Shown piece after piece: positions 22,540-40,506 of a stretch of 64,000 bases of DNA. Location: the NCBI GenBank assembly GCA_029204225.1, contig CM055100.1, positions 16,723,785 through 16,787,784 of the forward strand. Direction: 5' to 3'. How positions within the stretch are numbered: position 1 is the first letter of the stretch; each line of letters begins with the position of its first letter. A program made the position numbers and the translations under genes. The notes below the pieces were generated by a model. It was not told the origin of the DNA and ran no database searches. It saw only the letters and a program-made list of their open reading frames with translations. Source of the DNA: Diphasiastrum complanatum. Its lineage: Eukaryota; Streptophyta; Lycopodiopsida; Lycopodiales; Lycopodiaceae.

Positions 22540-23032
22540 ATGGCTAAAGAATCGGAAGCTATCAGTTCTTTGTTTAGTGAAGATCGGTTGGATGGCACAA
22601 ATTACTCCTTATGGAGTTACATGATGAAGAATCTTCTCATAGCGAAGGGGCTGTGGGATGAGATAATTGAGGATGCTCAATTTGTTTCCATTACTCTCAA
22701 CTCATTACCTTCATCTTATCTTCCATTTGTTTCATCTTTGAGTATCTCTCTTAGGGGACAACAACTCTTCTTTGATGAACTTGTTGGGCTGCTTCTTCAA
22801 GAGGAGCAAACGAGGCAAAACTTTGCGGGTGACACTCAACAAGATCAAGCTTTCTTCACGAAAGGCAAAGGGCAAAGGCAAGTCAAAAGGAAAGGGGAAG
22901 CCTCCTTCCAAGGATGAACAAAAGCCCGTTGGAGGTCAAGATGTCAACACTCAAAAGAAGAAAGGGAAGTGCCATTATTGCAAAAGGTATGGGCACGTCA
23001 TCAAGGATTGTAAGAAGAAGCTTGCGAAATAG
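22540..23032 (+). pseudogene. Element D gag with zinc knuckle (shortened, frameshifted)
   Basis: The frame starts MAKESEAISSLFSEDRLDG and includes YSLWSYMMKNLL, typical of copia gag. The usual central part is missing: WDEIIED jumps straight to a block with ITLNSLPSSYLPFVSSL. A one-base frameshift in the Lys/Gly-rich run near 22870 moves the frame to the zinc knuckle CHYCKRYGHVIKDC (22970-23011). An in-frame TAG (23030-23032) then interrupts the passage into protease. Gag would form the virus-like particle and the knuckle would bind RNA. Confidence 0.9.
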
Positions 23033-23575
23033 GAGAGTAAAGGAATTGATACTAGTGCTTCACTTGCTACTTTGGAGCAAGAGCTTGAAGCTAGTGGTGA
23101 TCTCTTCAACCAAGACTATGCTTTTGTGTCTAATATTGCTTCTACTAGAACTACTACATCTATGAGGAATTCAGATTCTGTTGTGCAAGTTGCTGATTTT
23201 CAGCTCATTGAATGGGTGATTGATAGTGGTGCTACTCGTCATATGACTTCTCGCAAAGAAGCATTTACTAAATTAGTAAAAGTGCAAAATGGAAGTAAGG
23301 TACAATGTGCGGATGATGCATCTTATTCTATTCATGAAATTGGAATTGTAGCCATCATTTTGCCTAATGGTAAAGAAAAGTACATTAAGAATGTGCTTTA
23401 TGTTCCGGGAATCAAGAAGAATCTTCTTTCGGTTTCAACTATGTTGAAGCAAGGACTAGTTGTTGAGTTCAAAGAAGATAAGTGTCTTGTCAAGGATCCT
23501 AAAAGATCACTCTTGATTATTGTTTCGGGAACGATGCATGCTGGCTTATTCATTATGGATAACTATGAGCGATGA
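23033..23575 (+). pseudogene. Element D protease
   Basis: Same frame as the zinc knuckle, after one stop. WVIDSGATRHMT (from about 23213) is an intact aspartic-protease active site, and NVLYVPGIKKNLLSVS is the usual conserved block that follows. Length and motifs are normal for copia. A TGA at 23573-23575 ends the frame before the GAG-pre-integrase domain. Confidence 0.92.
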
Positions 23576-25000
23576 ATTCCCTCTACATGTCTTGTTGCTT
23601 CTACATCACAATCATTAGAGTTGGCTGAATTGTGGCACGCAAGGTTTGGGCATCTCAACTTTGCAAATTTGTAGAAGCTGAAGACATTTAATATGGTAGA
23701 AGACATTCCTACTATTGAGCAGCCGAAAGGGCATGCATGTGAGGGGTGCATACTTGGAAAGTTTCAAAGGAAACCTTTTCCAATTGATGGAACTTTAAGG
23801 GCTCTTGATAAATTTGATTTGGTTCATAGTGATGGTTGTGGTCCAATGAGGACCGAATCCATTGGAAAGTGCATCTATTTTGTGACTTCTATTGATGACT
23901 TTTCCATTTTACATGGATCTATCCTATGAAGTCTAAATCGGAAGTTTTTCAACGTTTCAAAGATTTTCTAGCAATGGTGGAAAGAAAATCAGTTTGGGCA
24001 TTCTTTGAAGACCCTACGCACCGATCAAGGAGGGGAATACATTAAGAATACGTTCGGTGCATTTCTTCGAGAAAAGGGAATTCTACATCAAATGACAACT
24101 CCCTATACGCCTTAACAAAATGGTGTTGTCGAGCGAAAGAATCGCACACTCATGGAGATGGCCCCTTGCATGCTCAAAGCAAAGGGGCTGCCTCACAAGT
24201 TTTGGGCTGAAGCGGTTATAACGGCAACATACATAAGCAATTGTTGTCCTACTAAAGCATTGAAAGTATTAACTCCTTATGAAGTTTGGTATGGAAAGAA
24301 GCCTACAATCTCTCACTTTCGCATTTTTGGTTGTATGGGTTATGCTTTTGTTCCGGATAAACTTCGTACAAAGCTTGAAGATAAAGGAGTTAAATGCATT
24401 TTTGTTGGCTATAGTAGTGAAAGCAAAGGCTATAGGCTGTTCAATTTGAGCATTAATAAGATTATTGTTAGTCGTGATGTGCATTTTGATGAAAAGAATT
24501 CATTGGATGTGGCCCCAACTCATATCTTGAAGGGGGACAGCCCACATAGTGTGAATGTTGAAGTTTTTCCAGATTTGGTACCATCTTCTATTGTTGGAGA
24601 TAAGGGGCCGCAAACAACCAGTTTCGACCTGCCCAACACCTCATCAAGTTTAGAGCCTAATGTTTATCAAGAACCGCCCGTTGTTGCTCAAAATCAGCCT
24701 GCAGGAACTGTTGGACAGCAAGGTCCAGTTTTGGAAGATCTTGGACAGCCAAGTGCGGTGTCGGAAGATCTTGGACAACAAATTGTAAGAAGAGACATGG
24801 CTGTTGGACAACCCAAAACAGTCCCACGGTGGCTTTTGTCGACTTTGCGGGACAACAAAGTAAGTTCATTTTATGATGGAAAGACACGTGCCTCTACAAA
24901 ATCAGTGGACTATGCTGATTTTTCAGATTTTGCTCTTACATCTCATGGAGATGTTGCAGAAGAACCTATTTTCTATGAGCAGGCCAAGGGAGTAAAGTAA
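23576..25000 (+). pseudogene. Element D integrase
   Basis: ELWHARFGHLN and CEGCILGKF (23627-23770) form the His/Cys zinc-binding region. LVHSDGCGPM opens the catalytic core. A frameshift near 23915 and a CAA-to-TAA stop inside TPYTP-QNG (about 24114) interrupt the core. From 24152 to 25000 the frame is open, with VERKNRTLMEMAPCMLK just upstream and at its start, FWAEAVITATYI, and the C-terminal FVGYSSESKGYRLF. A variable linker follows with three similar LGQP/LGQQ repeats (about 24710-24790). Confidence 0.92.
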
Positions 25001-25005
25001 AATGT

Positions 25006-25800
25006 TGGGAGGATGCGATGCAAGATGAGTATGACTCACTTATGAAGAACCAGATTTGGGTTTTTGTTGATCTTTCTCATGGGAAGAAGGCAATTGGTTC
25101 TAAATGGGTATACAAAATCAAGTATAAGGCAGATGGTACCATTGAAAGGTACAAGGCAAGGCTCGTTGCCAAAGGCTATACTCAGCAAAAGGGGATTGAT
25201 TATGAGGAGACTTTTTCTCCTACTGCTCGGATGACTACCGTGAGGGTAGTAACCTCTTTGGCTGCCCACTTTGGTTGGCGTTTGCGGCAACTTGACATAA
25301 AGACAGCATTCCTCAATGGTGATCTCAATGAGGAAGTGTACCTTCAACAACCTGCTGGTTTTTTGGTTGAAGGCCAAGAAGATAAAGTTTGTCTTCTCAA
25401 GAAGGCACTTTATGGATTGAAGCAAGCTCCGAGGATGTGGTATCAAAAGATACATGCCTACTTTTGTGATCGAGGGTTTACTAATAGTCCTAGCGAATCT
25501 ACTCTTTATGTCAAGCATACTTCAGATTATATCATCATTATTTTGCTTTATGTTGATGATATTATTATTATGGGAAGTAATGAGCAACAGATTGATGCCG
25601 TAATACTTGATCTTGGTATGGTTTTTGAAACCTCAGATTTAGGCCTATTGCACTTTTATCTTGGTCTTGAATTTGTACAAGAAGGTGCTGGAATTTTCAT
25701 CTCTCAAGAACGCTACATTGGGCAGATTTTGAAGCGGTTCAAGATGGAAGATTGCAAGCCGGTTGCTACACCTATGGAGACAAGGTCTGAAATTAAGTAG
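25006..25800 (+). pseudogene. Element D reverse transcriptase
   Basis: From AMQDEYDSLMKNQIW through SKWVYKIKYKADGTIERYKA, TAFLNG and ALYGLKQAPRMWYQKI to the catalytic YVDD (25549-25560), this RT is complete and uninterrupted. The frame stops at 25798 through a shift, and RNase H continues in another frame from 25763. Taken alone the RT motifs look intact; only the frame breaks on both sides mark it as part of a damaged polyprotein. Confidence 0.94.
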
Positions 25801-26509
25801 TCAAGGTGATGGTGAATCATTTGACACTACTTTATATTGTCAAGCTATTGGCTGTCTCATTTACCTATGTAATTCAAGACCGGACATTTCTTATAGTGTC
25901 TCACTCATGAGTCAATTCATGCATGCCCCGATGACATCACATTGGAAAGCGTTGAAGAGGATCTTTCGATATCTTCAAGGAACAAGAAGTCATGGACTGG
26001 TTTTTCCTGCTTGTGATGATGCATGTTTGGTTGGTTTTAGTGACTCGGATTGGGGTGGAGATCAAGACACTAGACGCTCTACAAGTGGACATTGCTTTTT
26101 TTATGGTAATTCTGCAATTTCGTGGTCAAGTAAAAAGCAGCCCACTGTTGCTACTTCTTCTAGTGAGGCAGAATATAGAGCGATATTTTCAGCCACGACA
26201 GAGTGTTTATGGCTGAGAAGACTACTTGTTGACATGAAGTTTGGCGAGCCCTCAGCCACTCTTATCTTGATTGATAGTCAAAGTGCTATTGCCATTGCAC
26301 GGAATCCTGTTTTTCATGCGAGGACGAAGCACATCGAGATCCATTATCACTTTGTTCGGGAGAGACTTCATGATGGCGACATTTTACTTGAATATTGTCC
26401 TACGGAGGATAATATTGCGGACTTCTTCACTAAGGCGTTGCCTAAAGTCAGATTTGAAGCTTTTTGCAAAGCTTTAAATTTGATACCACGTGTTAGATTT
26501 GTTACATAG
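25763..26509 (+). pseudogene. Element D RNase H domain
   Basis: It continues the RT thumb (YCQAIGCLIYLCNSRPDISY) and then shows the RNase H residues in order: SDSDWGGD, SSEAEYRA, IDSQSAI and TKHIEIHYHFVRERL, with the terminal IADFFTKALPK. The stop at 26507-26509 is followed by the purine tract and the 3' LTR. Confidence 0.94.
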
Positions 26510-26546
26510 TGAAGATTTCAATTTTTGCATTTTCATTTAAGGAGGG

Positions 26547-26971
26547 TGTTAGAAATAAATGACTATGCTGAAGTTAATCCATAGGTTACTTTGACCCAAA
26601 AGGTCGAGATTTGTGTAACCATGGGTATTTAGTTATTTAGGCCATCTTAAGTTTGTCTTAAGTTCAGTTGGACCCAATTTTGGTCATGTACTGACTCGTG
26701 GGTCCTTCGGGGTCTAATTTTGTTTAGGGGCCCTATCTTGACTTTTGGGGGTGCCCTACATTTAGTAAGTGGTTAACCTTAGGGTTTGGTGGCATTTGGT
26801 CACATCCAGGCAGAGTACTTAGATGCTCATTGTGTATTCCATTTTATACAGTTTGGCTCTCCATTGCTCTTGTTGCTGCTTTTTCTCTCTCTCTCTTAGA
26901 GTTGGGCGCCCAGCCTCTTCTCTCTTGTTTCTTGTGGAGATTGATTGATAACTAGATCTTGCTTTCCTACA
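26547..26971 (+). repeat. 3' LTR of element D
   Basis: Preceded by AAGGAGGG and ending CCTACA directly before GGATA. It is almost identical to the 5' LTR. Confidence 0.97.
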
Positions 26972-26976
26972 GGATA

Positions 26977-27937
26977 TTCAACAAATGGATGTAAAGTGCA
27001 TTTTTGACTGAATTTCTAGAGGAGGAAGTCTACATGGAGCAACCAGAGAGAGACATAGTAGAAGGAACAAAAGACATGGGTTGCAAGTTGGACAAGGCAT
27101 TATATGGACTTAAGCAAGCACCCAAGGCATGGTACACAAGGATTGGCACACACTTTGAGGAGCTTCATTTTTAGAAGAGTAGTTCGGAGCCTACACTTAA
27201 TGTTTTGATCAGGGATGGTCGTATTGTTATTGTATTGATGTATGTGGATGATCTTGTTATCACAGGTTCGGATCGTGATGTGATTTAGAATATTAAGAAA
27301 GATCTCTTATCAGAGTTTGACATGAAAGATTTTGGCTCGCTACAATACTTCCTTGGGATTGAGGTATGGAGAGTAGCACATGGGCTATTTATTTCTCAAT
27401 CTAAGTATGCTCATGAAGTTCTTGAAAAGTTCAATATGTCAGAGTGCAAGCCTAATTCTACACCATATGATAGTAGATGTAAGCTTACTAAAGCCAAGGA
27501 TGATTAGGATGTAGATGGGAGGTTATATATAAAGCTTGTTGGAAGCTTAATCTATCTAAATACTAGGGTACCAAATATTGCATCTGCTATTAGAATGGTT
27601 AGTCAGTTTATGGCTAAGCCTAAGCAGATTTACTAGAAAGGTGCCAAGCAAGTACTTCGATATATCAATGGTACTTTGAGGTTTGGTATTCTCTATGGAA
27701 GACAAGAGGTTTGCAATTGTAGGGATGTGTGGATGCTGATTGGGTTGGAGATGCAGAAGATCGAAGATCTATTATAGGTTATGTCTTTAGTCTTGGTTGA
27801 GGTTCTATATCTTGGAGTTCATGGAAGCGACATACTATTGCATTATCATCTATAGAGGCAAAGTACCGAGCTACTACGAGTGTAGCAAGTGAAGCAATAT
27901 GGCTAAATGTTTATTCTAATGTTTGATTGGCCATGCG
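26977..27937 (+). pseudogene. Element C RT C-terminal part and RNase H remnants
   Basis: The frame resumes the RT of element C exactly after the second GGATA. It shows ALYGLKQAPKAWYTRI, YVDD (27241-27252), MKDFGSLQYFLGIEV and YAHEVLEKFNMSECKP, followed by decayed RNase H with stops (near 27507 and 27635). With 20175-21389 it makes one old polyprotein split by element D. Confidence 0.9.
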
Positions 27938-28308
27938 TGTGAGCTATTATAGGGGCCATTTTTATTTTTAGTAAATTCTAAAGTCAAGTTAATCAATCAT
28001 GCGCACACTAGTTCTAGTTTAAAACTTGATTTATCACTTAGAGAATCAATAAGGGTCTTTACCCAAAATAGGAAGCATCTATAATAGTCAGCTTTTTGCT
28101 TTATGCTTTTAGCATTTGACAAGGACTAGAAAAAGTATATAAGGAGGGTTGGTGCCCCACCTCCAATCATTTCATTGTAGAGAGCTATGCTCATTCTTCT
28201 ATTAATCTAAATTCTCTTACGGTCTCTTATGTTGATCTTGATTTGTGAGTTTGAGTGCTAATATGATTCGTTAACTCCTATCTAGAATTTGAGCATCAAA
28301 TTTTGACA
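27938..28308 (+). repeat. 3' LTR of element C
   Basis: It begins TGTGAGCTATTATAGG and ends TTTTGACA. A TATATAAGG box lies near 28137. Confidence 0.85.
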
Positions 28309-28700
28309 CATTGATGGCAACTTCATCACAATTTTTACTCTACCTAACTAGTTTTACTTTCTTATTGCCCTTTCTCCTTTGTCTGAAAATTTTTGGAATC
28401 ATGCAGTGGTTGCTTGGAACCATGTTAAGATTATAGAGCAAAAAGCCTTTAATGATGCTGGTATTGGTCGAAATCTTTCAGAAAAGAAAAAGTTTTTATT
28501 CTTGATAGCCTTGGTTCTTATGGTGACTCTTTTCTTCTAACATTCAGTTCATTTTCTACGTAGTAGGAAGTTATACTTCAGAAAGTTCATAGACGCTTTG
28601 TCATTTTGTATGTGAATAAATGTTCAACAACTTTGTATTTGTTTGCCAAAAAATGTATTTGGAATCGTTATTGAATGAAGTTCATTATCCATTGGGAACT
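28309..28700 (+). pseudogene. Possible decayed copia gag fragment
   Basis: With frame changes, this reads LSPLSENFWNHAVVAWNHV and FILDSLGSYGDSFLLTF, which resemble the gag region of copia elements (LLDSLxxxYDSF). It may be the older element into which C inserted. The match is weak. Confidence 0.3.
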
Positions 28701-29867
28701 TGTAATGCTTGTTTTCTTTCTTCAATCTTGTATGATTGTAGTAAATTATTATCAAGATTTTTGTCGTTCTTATGATTTTAATTGTTGCCCAAATCTTCCA
28801 TTTTTGTATGCTACGTGGGACTTGTCCCATTTTATTGCATTTATTAACCCATGCTGCTAGATGATATATTGATGACTTATTTGTTCCTGATCTTCTAGCC
28901 CGGGCAAGGGTGATATGTTTGTCCGTGTACTTCTCCCATTGCCTTGGCCTTTGTGTGCAAAGTTGTCTGTAAAGATGTGCTGCCTGCTCTAGATGTGTTG
29001 TTTATACTGATCATTGTTTTAATGCCCGGGGTTTTTCAAGCACCATAATTCAAGTGTTGTATATGCTACAAATAAATTTTCAAAGAATGTATGTGTTACA
29101 ATGTCCTACAAAATGTTCCAAAAAAAAGCTCCAATAATGCAAGTTAGTGACATGAGTCAATCAAAGGATGATTGTAGAGGACTTGTGAGAGTAGCTGAGC
29201 TTGGACTCACATGCAATCTTGTGCTGTGGCTGTATAAGGACTGATACACCATCAAGTAAGACATTCCGATCAAGTATGACCTGAATCAATGTAAGCCCTT
29301 GATGGAGCTTCCAAACAAGGTGACGCATGTCATTGGTGAGGCGGGATGCAAATGGCTACTATCTAGTGTATTCATTGGCGATGTTGATACCATCTCATAG
29401 GCTTGTTATGTTGATCCAAGTTATAACTTGTGCTATGAGTGGGTTGAAAGTTCTATGGTTAGCATTTTAGTGGTTTTTGGCTGTGAAGACTTTCATCGCT
29501 CCATCCAAGACGTGTCACATGAGATGAAATTGAAGTATCTGCATGTGCTAGGCTGGAATGGATATCAAGCTTCATGTGGAGGATGGAAGCAAACATATTA
29601 GATTTGCATTTGGGGCAAGAGCAAGGCGGGATTCTGTCAAATGTCTTCCAAGGAAGTTCTTGATTTCTCCAAATTTTTTTTTCTGTATTTTGGATCATAG
29701 AATCTTGTTTTGTATGATGAATGAATTTTAAAGTATAAATTTTCATTTGTTTTGCAAATTCCTTTTAAAAGAAAAGCTTGTAAAAACCTTTTTTGGGGCA
29801 AAAAACATAAACAATGATGTGGAAAAATATATGTTTTGCCATCACGAAACCTATTGAGAGAAGATAC
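28701..29867. other. No gene recognised
   Basis: Short open frames on both strands match nothing I know. A minus-strand frame (29459-29746) has no motif. Confidence 0.4.
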
Positions 29868-30290
29868 ACAGTATAGTAATCAGCGTTTTGCTTTTTGCTT
29901 TATGCGTTATGCTTTTAGCTTTGCTAAGGACTAGAGAGATTATATGAGGGCTGGCGCTCCACCTCCATTCATTCCATTATAGAGAGCTATGCTCATTCTT
30001 CAGTTGTTCTATGTTCTCTTTAATCTCTTATGTTGATTTTGATTGGTGTGTGTGAGTGCTAATATGATTAGTTCACTCCTATCTTGAATTTGTCCATCAA
30101 ATTTCAACATGGTATCAGAGGTAGCTTCTTGATCTTGGAAGCTATAGGACTCTATGTGAGGGAGAGAGATTGTTTTTGCAGGTGTGCAATCCGATTATTG
30201 AAGGAGCATTAGTTGCATGTGGAGTCAACGTTGTTATGAGGACAACGTGAATTTTCTAGGAGGAGATCGAATCGTCAAAGAAAAGTTGCT
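29868..30290 (+). mobile_element. Partial LTR, primer-binding site and leader of a C-family element
   Basis: The segment 29868-30109 matches the 3' half of the element C LTR. TGGTATCAGAGG (30110-30121) follows, and then about 170 bp of leader matching 18668-18840 (for example GTTGCATGTGGAGTCAACGT). No coding part follows, so this is a 5' end remnant. Confidence 0.85.
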
Positions 30291-30499
30291 ACAGATCAGT
30301 AATAGTTCTTCCTTGGGCAGCTGAGCATTCAAAAGTGTTGTGCTTCTTTTTTCCATCCTTTTCTTTCTAGCTTTACACATAACATGTCTACATCATGATG
30401 ATCTTTTCTTATTTGAAGCTTAGAAACCTGTTTCTGGAAAAACTGTTCAGAATTTACAGTACGTTCCGGAACATACTGACCTGAAAAACAATCAAGATT

Positions 30500-31012
30500 A
30501 TATATAAAACATAGAATTAATGAACCGTTAACGGCTCACCACGGTTCTGAGAACCGTACAGTGAACCGTACGGTTCTTTAAAATTTTTGCCCAGAACTGT
30601 GGTGAACCGTACTAATTAATTAATTAATTAATTTTTTTTTGTCCCACCCTCAAAAATAGCCCAAAAACTTGCTAAAAAAATGCCAAGTTTTTTTTTCAGA
30701 AAAAGCAGATTCTCCCTACTTAGATTATTAACTTCAAATGATTTAATCTCCGAAATTGATAGGAGAGAGGGAGACAGAGAGAGAGGGACAAAAATTGATA
30801 AGAGAGAGGGAGACAGAGAGAAGGAGACAGAGAGAGAGGGACAAAAACGAGCTTTGAGGGGTTTGGGGGGAAATTCAGGAAAATTAATTAATTAATTAAT
30901 TAATTATATTTTCACATCAACCGTACCACGGTTCAAGGAACCGTGGTACGGTTCCTTCCATGGTTCCCAGAACCCACCGTTCTGGGAACCATGGGTTCTA
31001 TGATATAAAATA
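30500..31012. mobile_element. Fold-back, MITE-like element
   Basis: The two ends are inverted relative to each other: ATAGAA plus GAACCG/GGTTC blocks on the left (from about 30511), and their reverse complements on the right, ending TCTATGATATAAAA. Both arms carry self-complementary pieces such as GAACCGTACGGTTC and ACCACGGTTC, and both hold TTAATTAA arrays (30612-30633 and 30881-30905). The centre holds GAGA-rich sequence. There is no coding frame. A non-autonomous DNA transposon is the best guess; the superfamily is not clear. Confidence 0.6.
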
Positions 31013-31744
31013 ATACGTAAAAACTCCAGCTTGTTTTTTAATCTGTACATTTCAGAGCCTGGTACGGAGGGCTGATTGAGGGAGTTTTTTGATTGTTGAT
31101 CTTCATTTGAAATTTGGTGTCCTAGTGAGTTGCACGATACGTTTGTAAATTTTCTGGTTTCCATTTGCATGTTCTTTTTTCTTCTTATGTTCTTTTTGCA
31201 AATTCCTTTTGTATTCTGAGCATAAAATGGGTTGTAGACTCTGGATTTAGGTGATTTTTTTTTCTAGTTAGTTTCTTACCACACCCATTCAACAATCTTC
31301 ACTCATTTGTTTTTCTCTTCACAACTTTTTGTTGATGTATTGCAATGTTACTATGTAGGCTAGTTATAGAGTTTTAAGGAACCAATTTTTTAGGGATTCT
31401 GGATTAGGTCTTTTTTGTGGATAGAATATCTATGGCTCATTCCCCAAATCAATTTTGGGGTTTCTTTTTGGATCAATCCAAGATTTTAAGTTAAAAAATC
31501 AGTATGTAGTAATTTTTTTTTATTGGCCTGTTGCGAAAGAGGCAGCTATGATCAGAAGCATAGTAAACAAGGATTACTTTGTTAGTATCAATTTTAGTGA
31601 GATGTCAGTTAGCCTGAATCAATCTACTGTCAAAATGCTTCTTTTCTTCAATTATACTTTCTGCAATGATGTTAATGCTTTTGATAATCACAAAAAACAA
31701 AGAGGTTCACATGGGGGTTTTGAGCGATAAGATGTACATGGATG

Positions 31745-31747
<3 letters not shown>
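31013..31747. other. No gene recognised
   Basis: AT-rich sequence with short open frames (for example 31455-31730) and no recognisable motif. Confidence 0.4.

Positions 31748-31811
<64 letters not shown>
31748..31811. repeat. (GA)n microsatellite
   Basis: An uninterrupted GA run of 64 bp, followed by about 450 bp rich in TGTG/TGCATG patterns. Confidence 0.98.
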
Positions 31812-31814
<3 letters not shown>

Positions 31815-32493
31815 TGTGGTTATGGATGTGTTTATGCCTTCTATAAGTGTGAGGTGGATGGCAGGCAGGCATATGTTCGTGGGCTTGCATGCATGTGTAT
31901 GGGTGCTATTTCTATTAGTCTGCTTCCTTTCAGAGGGAGAGAAAGATGACATATGTGGATGTGTGAGCACGTGGGTATGCTTGCGTATGTGTGTTATCTA
32001 TACTAGGGAGTGAGAGGGGGAAAGCTGGAATACGTGTTCGCGTGTGCATGTGTTTGTGCATCCTTAAAAGTGTTTTTTATAGTAGTGTGAGAAACGGATG
32101 GCGAATGGGTGACAAGTTGGATGTGTGGGCATCCGTGCGTGTGCTATTGATACCAGTCTGCTTCATCAAAGGGGCAGAGGGCATGTGTGCGTGCGCTCCT
32201 GTGCGGCCTCGCACATTTGTGCACATGGACGGGGATGAATGCAAATGTGCGTAATCTATGGGAGTCTGCTTCCTCGTTAGTTGTGCTTAGTTATTCTTAC
32301 TGTGTATTCTTTGGCAATCTAGTAACTTTAGTAGCATGTCATTTTTGTGTCTCTCATCATAGTTCAGACTCATAGTATTTTACAGTCTTTGTTGTTAGTT
32401 TTGATTTTGTAATTGCTGCTAAATATCATTTAGTAGGCATGTATGATCTATAAATCACTCTTTAAGCACAGTTGAAAGTTTTTCTCTTGCTCC

Positions 32494-32701
32494 TTGCTTG
32501 ACTGAAGTCACGAAATACACTTGCTTGTTATCTTGAAATGTTGCTTATATTTGTGCTCATGTGCATTTTCTGCTTTTTGAATATTTTTTGTTCACACTTG
32601 CTTGGCTGTAGTCACGAAATACACTTGCTTGTTATCTTGAAATGTTGCTTATATTTGTGCTCATGTGCATTTTGTGCTTTCTGAATATTTTTTGTTCACA
32701 G
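32494..32701. repeat. 104-bp tandem duplication
   Basis: Two adjacent copies begin TTGCTTGACTGAAGTCAC and TTGCTTGGCTGTAGTCAC and stay nearly identical for 104 bp. Each ends in a TTTTTTGTTCACA tract. Confidence 0.95.
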
Positions 32702-33415
32702 GGGTTGCTGCCCAGTCCTTGTAGGTTATTGATTTTGGACCATAGGATCTACAAGTTTTGCAAGGGAGGCCAGTCTGCTATGTTTGGAATTACTGGATTG
32801 TTATAGACAATCGCTTACTCAATTCATTTCAGGAGTACAAAAAAGTCATTTGGTTTATTGACCTATCCAAGTTGATGTCGTCTTTGTTGATGGGAAGGCG
32901 TTTCACTGCTAGTGGGCATTTTAGAGTCTAGGTTCTTGGTCTTTAATACTCAGCTTGAATTCTAACGGCTTGAATTTGTTGAGGTGTGGTGAGCTTCTAC
33001 TGAGTTACGGTCTAGAATTATTTGTTTTGAAATATTATGTCGTCAAACTCACACCCAACTTAAGAAACCAGCCTATATTGATCCTTTCGAAGATCTGTTA
33101 GATATAGACATGCAAGACTTTATTGTGGATTGTGAAGAACATGTTGAAGTTTAATTTACTCTTTCAATGAGCACTTTCGAGTATTAAACGTTTTTTAGGG
33201 CAGATGACTAGAATAAAGAAAACATTATCTTTGTGAACTCTATTGTCTGTGATATTGACACTGAAGAGAATCATTATCTTATTGCAACTGTATTACTCTG
33301 TCGTTGGGCACACATACTGTTGCTTTTGACAACAGATACAAATTTTTCACCTGTACCAGATCCGAGTTCTGTGTATTGCTTTTCTTTGTATGACGTCTTG
33401 CTTCTTCTTGAATGA
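32690..33415 (+). pseudogene. Possible fossil coding exons of unknown identity
   Basis: A good-looking 3' splice site (TTTTTTGTTCACAG, about 32688-32701) opens the segment. Near 33062-33152 a frame reads KKPAYIDPFEDLLDIDMQDF and then IVDCEEHVEV before a stop. A second short frame (33233-33415) contains CDIDTEENHYLIATVLL. The acidic composition looks more like real protein than chance, but no domain is recognised and the frames are not continuous. Confidence 0.25.
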
Positions 33416-40364
<6,949 letters not shown>

Positions 40365-40506
40365 TCTTCCCATGAGTTACATCCTTTTATAAAAGTTCTA
40401 AACCTCATTTCAAACTTTGGTTTCCCTCCAAAATGAAAAACCCTATTATTTTTGTGATCAGATTCAATGTCTCTACTACTCAAACTGAAACTACCAACAA
40501 CTCGTG

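Larger units (their letters stand above)
21390..26971 (+). mobile_element. Copia-type LTR retrotransposon D, nearly complete and recent
   Basis: The element is 5,582 bp with nearly identical LTRs (440 and 425 bp), a 5-bp GGATA target duplication, a perfect TGGTATCAGAGC primer-binding site, a purine tract (AAGGAGGG) before the 3' LTR, and the copia domain order gag, protease, integrase, RT, RNase H. The LTRs differ mainly by one 15-bp deletion and a few substitutions, so insertion was recent. A handful of stops and frameshifts break the polyprotein, and gag is internally shortened, so this copy is probably not autonomous. Confidence 0.97.
18314..28308 (+). mobile_element. Copia-type LTR retrotransposon C, old and interrupted by element D
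   Basis: Related LTRs bound the element (about 18314-18655 and 27938-28308), and a primer-binding site follows the first. Inside are fragments of gag, zinc knuckle, protease, integrase and RT. Element D interrupts the RT at 21390-26971, and the RT resumes at 26977 with RNase H. Frameshifts and stops are frequent, and the LTRs differ by several indels, so this copy is old. CATT lies at both outer edges and may be the remnant of the target duplication. Confidence 0.9.

Noticed and set aside
25036-25518. 160-codon minus-strand frame opposite the RT of element D
   Set aside because: The + strand frame encodes an unmistakable RT; the opposite frame is a shadow.
33010-33155. Cyclin-like reading of the acidic fragment near 33.1 kb
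   Set aside because: The peptide only loosely resembles a cyclin N-terminal region and lacks the cyclin box, so no identity is claimed.
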